This document shows, in pieces, positions 1 through 5,546 of a stretch of 8,755 nt of DNA (position 1 is its first letter; each line of letters opens with the position of its first letter). Source of the stretch: Treponema sp. (GTDB lineage: Bacteria; Spirochaetota; Spirochaetia; Treponematales; Breznakiellaceae); contig WQWD01000089.1 of the NCBI GenBank assembly GCA_009785545.1, forward strand, positions 1-8,755. Direction: 5' to 3'. A model generated the notes under the pieces. It had not been told where the DNA came from. It ran no database searches and was given only the letters and a program-made list of their open reading frames with translations. The position numbers and the translations under genes were made by a program.

Positions 1-51
1 AAAATCGCCCGGTTCAATCAGAGAACGCCCTATAAAACTGGTGTAAACCAT
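1..51 (-). CDS. pyrB: Probable aspartate carbamoyltransferase, N-terminal fragment
   Basis: Only the first 17 codons are inside the window; the gene runs off the left edge. They read MVYTSFIGRSLIEPGDF, and the GRSLIEPGDF stretch matches the usual N-terminus of many bacterial aspartate carbamoyltransferases, the enzyme that joins carbamoyl phosphate and aspartate in pyrimidine synthesis. Two ATG codons lie in tandem (54-52 and 51-49). The second is preferred because the AAGGAG at 63-58 sits 6 bases before it and only 3 before the first. The start overlaps the TGA stop of a leader frame (140-51), and a promoter followed by an intrinsic terminator lies upstream, an attenuator layout that fits a pyrimidine gene. 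The name rests on 17 residues plus this context; an ornithine carbamoyltransferase-type paralogue is the main alternative. Confidence 0.55.
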   Translation of the reverse strand, partial: MVYTSFIGRSLIEPGDF

Positions 52-140
52 CATTTTCTCCTTTTATTTAAATTATTAAAAAAAAACCGCCCGAAAGAGC
101 GGTTTTGAAAAGTTAAATTGTTGACGTGTTTTGTGTTCAT
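51..140 (-). CDS. Possible 29-residue leader peptide of the pyrB attenuator
   Basis: An ATG lies 6 bases behind the -10 box, about where transcription should start, so it would be read from a leaderless mRNA; no ribosome binding site is present. The frame begins MNTKHVNNLTFQNRSFGR, passes through both arms of the terminator and its U-tract (Phe-Phe-Phe), and ends in a TGA that overlaps the tandem ATG of pyrB. A translated leader reading through the terminator is how E. coli pyrBI senses UTP. A frame of this length could be open by chance, and no homologue is recognised, so translation is an inference. Confidence 0.35.
   Translation of the reverse strand: MNTKHVNNLTFQNRSFGRFFFNNLNKRRK
78..106 (-). 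terminator. Intrinsic terminator between promoter and pyrB (candidate attenuator)
   Basis: On the minus strand an 8-bp perfect stem (AAAACCGC at 106-99, GCGGTTTT at 90-83) closes an 8-base loop and runs into nine consecutive T (86-78). On the plus strand only four T follow the stem, so it acts leftwards. It lies about 35 bases after the predicted transcription start and 27 bases before the pyrB start, so it can only stop pyrB transcripts early. No PyrR-type binding motif was seen in the leader. Confidence 0.85.
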
Positions 141-146
141 TGGGTT

Positions 147-175
147 AGTATAACGGAATGTATGTTTTTTGGCAA
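147..175 (-). promoter_or_regulatory. Sigma70-type promoter of pyrB
   Basis: On the minus strand TTGCCA (175-170) and TATACT (152-147) are separated by 17 bases, close to consensus. The predicted start of transcription falls near 140, on the ATG of the leader frame. The promoter lies just downstream of repeat copy A (181-227). Confidence 0.7.
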
Positions 176-180
176 TATGG

Positions 181-227
181 CAATAGGCTATGTGTTGCAA
201 TTTTGTGGGGGAAGTATTCTAGGACAC
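181..227 (-). repeat. Promoter-associated repeat, copy A
   Basis: This 47-bp stretch matches 1838-1883 at 40 of 47 aligned positions with one gap. The core, ATGTGTTGCAATTTTGTG on the plus strand (190-207), is identical in the two copies. In both places the element lies just upstream of a minus-strand promoter, with 14 bases here and 16 bases in copy B between core and -35 box. It may be a binding site or part of a duplicated promoter cassette. Confidence 0.7.
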
Positions 228-230
228 TAC

Positions 231-416
231 TTTCACATTCCCGAAAATAATGAAGTTCCTATGTAACACATTTAATCCATTGTAGTAACTGGATATTTAA
301 ATATAATTTCCCGAGTATTATTATTTTGAATTCTTTTTATCCTTATTGAATCATTAATCATTTCCCAAGTTTATTTAAAATCATATTTTCCTTCATCGTT
401 GTACGCTATATAATAA
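231..416. other. AT-rich gap, nothing recognised
   Basis: Between repeat copy A and the stop of the 67-residue membrane protein I see no supported gene, clear terminator or RNA. A weak direct repeat ATTTCCC(G/A)AGT occurs near 306 and 361. A 12-codon minus-strand frame near 395 has no support. Confidence 0.5.
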
Positions 417-620
417 TTATCCTGTGAGAATATGTTGTATGACTTCTACGGCAATAAGAGTAAAATAAATTATTATGGCAACATAAGCACATCGTTTGTA
501 AAATTTTTTACTATTTATTCTATCGAGTGCTTTATTATCATATAAAATATACCACAATGTAAGAACTAGTACTATACCAATAGTATGAGGTTCCAAGGCT
601 GAAAGTATTTCTGAAAACAT
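417..620 (-). CDS. Small membrane protein of 67 residues, unknown function
   Basis: The product has two hydrophobic segments: residues about 12-28 (TIGIVLVLTLWYILY) and 45-64 (CAYVAIIIYFTLIAVEVIQ), joined by a short basic loop rich in Lys and Arg, so a two-span inner-membrane protein with the loop in the cytoplasm is likely. The start is well supported by AAGGAG at 632-627 with 6 bases to the ATG. It is the last gene of a minus-strand cluster that begins with the Uma2-family gene at 1795, separated from the 104-residue membrane protein by 194 bases that contain a strong palindrome. No family is recognised. A holin-like, toxin-like or signalling role cannot be told apart from sequence alone. 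Confidence 0.65.
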   Translation of the reverse strand: MFSEILSALEPHTIGIVLVLTLWYILYDNKALDRINSKKFYKRCAYVAIIIYFTLIAVEVIQHILTG

Positions 621-626
621 GGTTAT

Positions 627-632
627 CTCCTT
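627..632 (-). promoter_or_regulatory. Ribosome binding site of the 67-residue membrane protein
   Basis: AAGGAG on the minus strand, 6 bases before the ATG at 620. It is the main reason for calling this small gene real. Confidence 0.75.
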
Positions 633-641
633 AATTTATAA

Positions 642-678
642 AGAGGTTGTTCAGAAACTGAAGTTTCCGAACAACTCT
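642..678. repeat. Imperfect palindrome (hairpin) before the 67-residue gene
   Basis: The arms 642-658 and 663-678 pair over about 15 bp with one bulged G, one A/C mismatch and a TGAA loop; the inner part pairs TTGTTC with GAACAA and GAAAC with GTTTC. In minus-strand RNA it ends 9 bases before the ribosome binding site at 632. Only a poor T-run follows, so it is a weak terminator at best. It may be a dispersed palindromic repeat or an mRNA processing or stability element. Confidence 0.7.
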
Positions 679-814
679 AGTATTAAAAATACATACTGAC
701 AATATCAATTTAGTATTGCAGGCGTTGAAAGAAGAAGATAAATAACTGCGCCTATTCTTCCTGCAAATAACATTGGACTTGTTCAGTAAATTACGTTTTT
801 TAACTTTTTGCGTA

Positions 815-1129
815 TTAACAAAAACCTTTGAAGAAATGTCGTAAAACATAAAAAAAAGTAATTGTAAAAAAAAGAATAAAAAACCGTATTACAAGGAAAA
901 AATCTGGAATGAAAATATAAATTGGTATTATGGTTGTTGGTAATAACAACATTAACATAAAGTATCTTATCATTCCTTTTTTGCTTTTTATTATTGCAAG
1001 TTTCCATTCCTCAATAGAAAAGTCGGACTTCAAAAAGTGAGAATTTCCAACAAGCACTGCAATAACCCCAATGTTTAAGAATAAAAATAATGGACTATAA
1101 TAAATTAAATGAAAAAGTTCATCGCTCAT
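815..1129 (-). CDS. Small membrane protein of 104 residues, unknown function
   Basis: The sequence is very hydrophobic with about three membrane segments: residues 7-27 (HLIYYSPLFLFLNIGVIAVLV), 55-74 (YFMLMLLLPTTIIPIYIFIP) and 75-96 (DFFLVIRFFILFFTITFFYV). A charged cytoplasmic stretch (Glu-Glu-Trp-Lys, Lys-Ser-Lys-Lys) lies between the first and second. The start has a good AGAGGTGG ribosome binding site at 1143-1136 with 6 bases of spacing. The ATG overlaps the TAA stop of a possible 21-codon frame upstream (TAATG), which would couple their translation. The Uma2-family gene ends 96 bases upstream, so all may share the promoter at 1802-1830. Base composition is much more AT-rich than that of the Uma2 gene. 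No family is recognised. Confidence 0.6.
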   Translation of the reverse strand: MSDELFHLIYYSPLFLFLNIGVIAVLVGNSHFLKSDFSIEEWKLAIIKSKKGMIRYFMLMLLLPTTIIPIYIFIPDFFLVIRFFILFFTITFFYVLRHFFKGFC

Positions 1130-1194
1130 TAATTTCCACCTCTAAGAATACGATTAATGAAGCCCATTGAATTATCAGTTGTGGTGGCTGACAT
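1129..1194 (-). CDS. Possible 21-residue peptide gene
   Basis: The frame reads MSATTTDNSMGFINRILRGG plus a final Asn. A GGAG at 1206-1203 sits 8 bases before the ATG, and the TAA stop shares its last base with the ATG of the 104-residue membrane protein, a common sign of translational coupling. It starts 31 bases after the Uma2 stop. The C-terminal half could form a short amphipathic helix. At this length chance cannot be ruled out, and the same bases also carry the ribosome binding site of the next gene. Function unknown; a coupling leader or a small secreted or membrane-active peptide are both possible. Confidence 0.35.
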   Translation of the reverse strand: MSATTTDNSMGFINRILRGGN

Positions 1195-1225
1195 CGTACA
1201 AGCTCCGGCGGCGGTGACCTTTACC

Positions 1226-1795
1226 TCACTCAGCAAACACCTGTTCCAACACAACGTTCAGATCGGGGAAAATCCCGACAGGAACAGCCGTATCCTTTCC
1301 GTATGTAAAGAACATAATCGCACCTTGCTGAAAACGGTAAACGTTTACCGCTTTGCTTTCTGGATCGACAATCCAGTATTCCCGAACACCCGAATCCTGA
1401 TACAGCTTGAGTTTCCTCTGCATTTCAATCGCAGTATTTGATGGAGACAGAATCTCCACAACCAAGTCAGGAGTGCCACGGCAACCTTCCGATCCACGTT
1501 TTTTTTCATCGCAGATGATGGTGATGTCCGGCTGAACAACAGTGTCATCGCTTTCGTCTTCTTGATAAAAAAGCCGGACATCAAAAGGAGCCGGGTATAT
1601 CTTGCAAGGTTTTCCGCGCAAGTAATTGTGAAACTGAGTAGACATTTCTACAAGGATCTCTTGATGCCTTGCGTTTGGTGCGGACATCGCAAAAGCTTCA
1701 CCATAAATGATCTCGAAGCGTTCACCTTCGGCGAGATCCCATGTTTTGTAGTCGGCATACGTAAGTAATTTATCGCCTTTTGGTAATGAACTCAT
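1226..1795 (-). CDS. Uma2-family (DUF820) putative restriction-like endonuclease
   Basis: A 189-residue protein of full length for the Uma2 family, which has the PD-(D/E)xK nuclease fold; the biological substrate of the family is not established. Visible family features are LTYADYKTWD near the start (11-20), GERFEIIYGEA (24-34), the Pro-Asp of VVQPDITI (Asp90), the LVVEILSPS strand (Glu114), the RKLKLYQDSGVREYWIVDP stretch (Lys128 and Lys130 as candidate catalytic lysines, Trp141, Asp144) and a C-terminal PDL-type strand. No catalytic residue is obviously lost. There is no ribosome binding site: the ATG lies 6 bases behind the -10 box at 1807-1802, so the mRNA is probably leaderless. GC content is clearly higher than in the small membrane genes downstream. 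Uma2 genes are often present in many dispersed copies, and repeat copy B lies just upstream. Confidence 0.88.
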   Translation of the reverse strand: MSSLPKGDKLLTYADYKTWDLAEGERFEIIYGEAFAMSAPNARHQEILVEMSTQFHNYLRGKPCKIYPAPFDVRLFYQEDESDDTVVQPDITIICDEKKRGSEGCRGTPDLVVEILSPSNTAIEMQRKLKLYQDSGVREYWIVDPESKAVNVYRFQQGAIMFFTYGKDTAVPVGIFPDLNVVLEQVFAE

Positions 1796-1801
1796 AAGTT
1801 A

Positions 1802-1830
1802 AGTATACAACCATTATCGCAACAGGTCAA
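1802..1830 (-). promoter_or_regulatory. Sigma70-type promoter of the Uma2 gene
   Basis: On the minus strand TTGACC (1830-1825) and TATACT (1807-1802) are separated by exactly 17 bases. The ATG follows 6 bases after the -10 box, the same spacing as at the pyrB leader frame, so transcription should begin on or next to the start codon. Confidence 0.75.
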
Positions 1831-1837
1831 CGTATCG

Positions 1838-1883
1838 CAATAGATGATGTGTTGCAATTTTGTGTGGAAGTATTGTATGACAC
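1838..1883 (-). repeat. Promoter-associated repeat, copy B
   Basis: Second copy of the element at 181-227; the 18-bp identical core is at 1847-1864. It lies between the divergent promoters of the Uma2 gene (1802-1830) and the lipoprotein gene (1909-1937), so a regulator bound here could affect both. Confidence 0.7.
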
Positions 1884-1908
1884 ATTCAGCGAGTCATTGA
1901 GATGATTG

Positions 1909-1937
1909 TTGATAGAATGTAATTTGTATGTTATTAT
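1909..1937 (+). promoter_or_regulatory. Promoter of the discoidin-like lipoprotein gene
   Basis: TTGATA (1909-1914) and TATTAT (1932-1937) are separated by 17 bases. Transcription should begin near 1944, next to an in-frame ATG at 1945 and 51 bases before the ATG with a ribosome binding site at 1996. Confidence 0.65.
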
Positions 1938-1995
1938 ATAAAAAATGACAACTGCAATATTAAGAAAAAAATTACAGGGCTATAGAGAGGATAAA

Positions 1996-3201
1996 ATGAA
2001 AAGAATGTTGCTTTGTCTGTTATGCTTATCGTTTAGCTATAGTTTTCTGTCTTGTGCAAGAAATGAAGTCCGCCAAAACGAGACTTTACAAGAGGCATTA
2101 CAAGCTACAAAAGACATAGAAGAAAATTTACCAGAAAATATACAAGTTGCAGACGCTGTAATGGAACTAACCAATTTGACACTAATCCCTTCTGTAGAGC
2201 CAGAATTTTTAAGAAACGTAATGCCTAATAGCTGGCACAGGCTGGAAAGGCTAACAGGGGCAGAAGAACAGGAGTTTATAAGGGAAAATATAAATGCTCT
2301 TTTAGAGGTTGAAGAAACGCAGCGCGAACGTATTAGGTGGCATGGTGGAGTTCTGGATAATTACTTTTCCATTTACAGGCAGCAAGTAGGCATAGATATA
2401 TTTTATAGAATTGTAATGACAGAAGATAATAATCCTGATTTTATGTCTCGTGCTATACGGTTTGCCCAATTTTTGATACACCAAAACACTTTATTGGTAA
2501 GTACCACGTACAAAGAGATGGGTGCAACTCAGTTTGATTGGGTCGTTGGCTTTGGCAGCATAGAAATAATATCATCTGGTGATAACGCAAAAGCTATCTT
2601 GGTAACAACAGTAAGTATATCCGGAGTAGATAGAGATAACCCATACGATTGGAGTAGGGCTTCCCCTAGGAGGAATGGTCAATTATTTGGTGGCACGCAT
2701 AGCTGGTATTACTTTATGGACGATCTACGTAATGGTGTCCGTTCGCCTATACAAATAAGTATAGGTGAATCACACTGCCTTGTAGATCCGGATGTCCCCC
2801 TGCGCTACAGCCTACAAAACGCTTTTGACGGCGATCCTTCGACAGCTTTTGTGGCAAATAATGTCGAAGATGAATTGATGAGTATTTCCATTGGACATAC
2901 GATAAGCGGGATCGCCATTATCAATAATCATGAAAAAGCTATTCCCTTACAGAAAGGGAATAGCCAGATACGGAGAATAGAAACAGTAATATTTTACAAC
3001 GAAGAAAGGCGTGATGTAGAACTGGCTACTGATATTATGTCTTGGCAAATAATCGAAGGTGCTGTTGGCTGGTTTTCTGTTAATGAAGTTTATCCAAAAG
3101 GCAGTTCCAATAACATTTTTTTAACTGGGTTGAATGTATATTCGAGAATTCATGGCTGGTTATTTGGAGACATGTACACGCTTAATGACAGTCACTCATA
3201 G
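1996..3201 (+). CDS. Lipoprotein with C-terminal discoidin-like (NADase-type glycan-binding) domain
   Basis: A 401-residue predicted lipoprotein. Residues 1-19 are a signal peptide (MKRMLLCLLCLSFSYSFLS) and Cys20 in FLSC is the likely lipidated residue of a loose spirochaetal lipobox. A helical, acidic region with many Gln and Glu follows (about 25-125). The C-terminal domain (about 265-395) contains NAFDGDPSTAFV (275-286), then ISGIAIINN and a region of paired strands ending in LTGLNVYS. This resembles the NADase-type glycan-binding or F5/8 fold, so it may bind sugar at the cell surface or in the periplasm. The region between is unrecognised. The start at 1996 has GAGAGG 5 bases upstream and puts the signal peptide at the N-terminus. 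An in-frame ATG at 1945, 7 bases after the -10 box, would add 17 residues and could be used from a leaderless mRNA. No clear terminator follows. Confidence 0.8.
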   Translation: MKRMLLCLLCLSFSYSFLSCARNEVRQNETLQEALQATKDIEENLPENIQVADAVMELTNLTLIPSVEPEFLRNVMPNSWHRLERLTGAEEQEFIRENINALLEVEETQRERIRWHGGVLDNYFSIYRQQVGIDIFYRIVMTEDNNPDFMSRAIRFAQFLIHQNTLLVSTTYKEMGATQFDWVVGFGSIEIISSGDNAKAILVTTVSISGVDRDNPYDWSRASPRRNGQLFGGTHSWYYFMDDLRNGVRSPIQISIGESHCLVDPDVPLRYSLQNAFDGDPSTAFVANNVEDELMSISIGHTISGIAIINNHEKAIPLQKGNSQIRRIETVIFYNEERRDVELATDIMSWQIIEGAVGWFSVNEVYPKGSSNNIFLTGLNVYSRIHGWLFGDMYTLNDSHS

Positions 3202-3450
3202 TTTATATCTGGCACTTCTCCGCCGGCTCATTTAAAAAAGTGGTCAGTAAACATACCTTTGTGTTATGGGTTTGTACCTGAACCGGTACAATTTGCACCC
3301 CAACTGGTACAAGCCATTTATAGTCATTTAATTACTGCTACGCAAGAATTCACATTTTTTATATTAAAAACCACAAATATTTCATTCCACCGTAATAAAT
3401 ACCCCGCAATAATACTACTGTAACAGAATTTTCAACAAAAAGGAGCGTTT
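3202..3450. other. Intergenic region before the envelope operon
   Basis: This 249-base gap holds the GGTACAA boxes described separately and an AT-rich stretch up to the ribosome binding site AAGGAG just before 3451. I found no convincing promoter with both boxes at normal spacing, and no terminator for the lipoprotein gene upstream. Confidence 0.5.
3271..3312 (+). promoter_or_regulatory. Three GGTACAA boxes: possible operator or insertion sequence end
   Basis: AACCGGTACAA (3281-3291) and AACTGGTACAA (3302-3312) are direct repeats with a period of 21 bases, two turns of the helix. A third copy is inverted (TTGTACC, 3272-3278) and forms a 7-bp dyad with the first. Such an array can be a regulator site for the operon downstream. 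It also resembles the repeated transposase-binding sites at the ends of IS21-type insertion sequences, but no transposase gene is present. Confidence 0.5.
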
Positions 3451-4476
3451 ATGAAAAATTCTATTTTAAAGGGAATTTTTGTAATTGTTTTATTTCCTGT
3501 TTTTATTGCCGGGATATACGCTCAGACTGAGTATGATTTTCCGGCAGGTGATTTTTGGTCGCTGAATCTGGGGCTTGGAATGACCAATTTTGGTGTAGAC
3601 GGAACTCCTTTTCAATTAGTTATTGAGCCAAGACTATGGCTTTCTCCTCCGCTGATGGTCGGCGCAAAAACAGGAATAACATACAGTATCGAAGATAATA
3701 CAAGCGCCTTTAGTAATATTTTAACTATCGAAGGGCAGGTATATCTTCGCTGGAATTTTCTGCGGCCAGGCAGTAATCCGCTAAGGCGGACAAATATTTT
3801 TGTTCAGGGCGGATTAGGCTTAATTGCGGCTTACAGGGGAGATGAACGTATTATCGACAACCCAAGAATAACCCGAGGCTCTCTGATGGCGGACTCGGCA
3901 TTGGGTATTGCAGTTCCGTTATTCGACAGATGGACAATCGAAGCCTCAGGCCGCTTTGGGTATCCGCACATTTGGGGCGGCTCGATAACTGCGGGTTTGA
4001 AATTCCCGTTACCTGAAAAAATCATAACTGACACAAGAGTTGATATTATCGAAATTGACAGAGCTTTGCCTTCTCATGAAGCTGTCAGCCGGATAATAAT
4101 CCCGGCGATTGAATTTGTTTTGTTTGGCCCGGATATTGGAAGTTATAACGTGGGAATTGATACTGACGCCCGTCAGTTAAATGAACTGGTGTTAAACGCC
4201 ATTACACGAATGTTATCGGAAGACTCAGGTTTGCGGGTCAGGATAGAAGGGCATGCCAATCCTCATACAATCAATCAAAGCGAAGCTGACGACTTAATGG
4301 CACTCAGTGTAATGCGTGCGAATGTAGTGGCTGACCAGCTTAGAGCGAGGGGAGTGAGCGATGAACAAATTGTTTTAGTGGCTTTCGGAGGAACAAGAAC
4401 AGCTACTAACGAATGGGATGTAAGGAACAGAAACCGCAGAGTCGAATTGATGATTATTCAATTTGATACTAATTAA
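3451..4476 (+). CDS. Outer-membrane beta-barrel protein with C-terminal OmpA-like domain
   Basis: A 341-residue exported protein. Residues 1-24 are a signal peptide ending IYA, cut before Gln25. About 30-195 alternate polar and hydrophobic residues with many Gly and aromatic residues (FWSLNLGLGMTNFGV, LWLSPPLMVGAKTGITYS, FVQGGLGLIAAY, WTIEASGRFGYP), as expected of a small barrel. About 210-341 form an OmpA-like domain that binds peptidoglycan in the periplasm: GHANPH at 267-272, LSVMRANVV with Arg289, and NRNRRVEL near the C-terminus. The position that is usually Asp in GHTD is Asn270. AAGGAG lies just before the ATG. It is the first of three genes; the next starts 17 bases after the stop. 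The likely role is to tie the outer membrane to the cell wall, as in the OmpA/OprF group. Confidence 0.85.
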   Translation: MKNSILKGIFVIVLFPVFIAGIYAQTEYDFPAGDFWSLNLGLGMTNFGVDGTPFQLVIEPRLWLSPPLMVGAKTGITYSIEDNTSAFSNILTIEGQVYLRWNFLRPGSNPLRRTNIFVQGGLGLIAAYRGDERIIDNPRITRGSLMADSALGIAVPLFDRWTIEASGRFGYPHIWGGSITAGLKFPLPEKIITDTRVDIIEIDRALPSHEAVSRIIIPAIEFVLFGPDIGSYNVGIDTDARQLNELVLNAITRMLSEDSGLRVRIEGHANPHTINQSEADDLMALSVMRANVVADQLRARGVSDEQIVLVAFGGTRTATNEWDVRNRNRRVELMIIQFDTN

Positions 4477-4493
4477 ATTTAAGGAGAGAAAAA

Positions 4494-5528
4494 ATGAAAA
4501 AACAATTATCAATAATTATTATTATGATCGCTTTGACAGCTCTTTTTGTTTTAGGCTGCCAAACCGCAAGAACCGGGCACAGGCCAAAAATCGTCATTTA
4601 TACTTCGATGTATGCGGATGTTGTCGATGCTGTCAGTGAAAAATTAACCCATCGTTTTCCCAATTATAGGATCGAATTTGTTCAAGGCGGAACAGGAATC
4701 CTGCAAGCGAGAATCGCACAAGAAATGCCAAAAGGCCGTCTTAGTGCCGATATACTGATGATAGCCGAACCTGCGTATTCACTGGAATTACAAGAAAAAG
4801 GGATACTGCACCCGTTTATGTTCACGGACGCCCATCAACTTGTCTTTGATTACGATCCTGACGGTTATTGGTATCCTGTAAGGGTTTCCAACATGGTGCT
4901 GGCGTATAATCCTGCAAGGCACATGAGAGTTACGGTTCCCAATTCATTTTTTGATTTTGCTTATGATACAAGAGTCGGAGGAGCAGTCTCCATGCGTAAC
5001 CCGCTTGTTTCTGGAACTACGATGGCGGCACTCACGGCATTTAGGGATAAATACGGGTTTGCGTATTTTGAAGCGCTTGGAAGGCAGAGAGTAATAATAG
5101 ATTACGGCGTTGATGAATCGCTCTTGAGGCTTGAAACCGGCGAATCCAAAACAGTTATGATATTGGAAGAATCAATTCTTAACGCCCGCCAAAAAAGAAA
5201 CCTTGCTTTTGAAATAATATACCCGACTGACGGCACTGTTGTAATCCCGTCAAATATTATGATTATCAATAACCAATGGAGCGCCAACCGCAACACACAG
5301 GCAGCCGAAGAAATTGCCGAATGGTTTTTGAGCATGGAAGGGCAGGCTGCCATTGTAGCCGGCTGGATGCATTCTGTCAGAAGCGACTTTCCGTATCCGC
5401 CGAATGGTTCAATTCCCATTAGAGAAATTCAAGCGAATAGTATTCCTGTAATTTGGGAAAATGTTTTTCGGCAGCATCAGGAAATCAGGCAACGGTTTGA
5501 AGAATATATCGCAAGCGGAAGATATTAA
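4494..5528 (+). CDS. Orphan solute-binding lipoprotein, iron(III)-transporter type
   Basis: A 344-residue periplasmic binding protein of the AfuA/FbpA-like group of ABC-transporter proteins. The signal peptide ends in VLGC, with Cys22 the lipidated residue. The mature part opens with the typical KIVIYTSMYADVV (32-44), followed by FVQGGTGILQARIAQE (62-77), ADILMIAEP (85-93), WYPVRVSNMVLAYN (126-139) and the C-terminal AAEEIAEWFLSMEGQAAIV helix common in this group. There is no Tyr-Tyr pair of the kind that binds iron in FbpA, so the ligand is uncertain; iron, phosphonate-type compounds or sugars phosphates are options. No permease or ATPase gene is present next to it, which is unusual. It sits between two genes for OmpA-domain proteins, with AAGGAG before its start and only 18 bases between its stop and the next start. 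Confidence 0.82.
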   Translation: MKKQLSIIIIMIALTALFVLGCQTARTGHRPKIVIYTSMYADVVDAVSEKLTHRFPNYRIEFVQGGTGILQARIAQEMPKGRLSADILMIAEPAYSLELQEKGILHPFMFTDAHQLVFDYDPDGYWYPVRVSNMVLAYNPARHMRVTVPNSFFDFAYDTRVGGAVSMRNPLVSGTTMAALTAFRDKYGFAYFEALGRQRVIIDYGVDESLLRLETGESKTVMILEESILNARQKRNLAFEIIYPTDGTVVIPSNIMIINNQWSANRNTQAAEEIAEWFLSMEGQAAIVAGWMHSVRSDFPYPPNGSIPIREIQANSIPVIWENVFRQHQEIRQRFEEYIASGRY

Positions 5529-5546
5529 AACGCAAGGAGACTGAAT

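Noticed and set aside
231..416. Possible small RNA or tRNA in the left gap
   Set aside because: No cloverleaf, no promoter with terminator pair and no conserved motif could be seen.
631..849. Minus-strand frame of 72 codons
   Set aside because: No ribosome binding site, overlaps the end of the 104-residue gene and runs through the palindrome; composition looks like untranslated DNA.
1157..1441. Plus-strand frame of 94 codons opposite the Uma2 gene
   Set aside because: Most of it is antisense to a clear Uma2 coding region, and there is no ribosome binding site or recognisable product.
1562..1768. Plus-strand frame of 68 codons inside the Uma2 gene
   Set aside because: Fully antisense to conserved Uma2 residues, with no start signals.
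3202..3240. Possible terminator after the discoidin-like lipoprotein
   Set aside because: CACTT and AAGTG can pair around a long loop, but the stem is short and no T-run follows.
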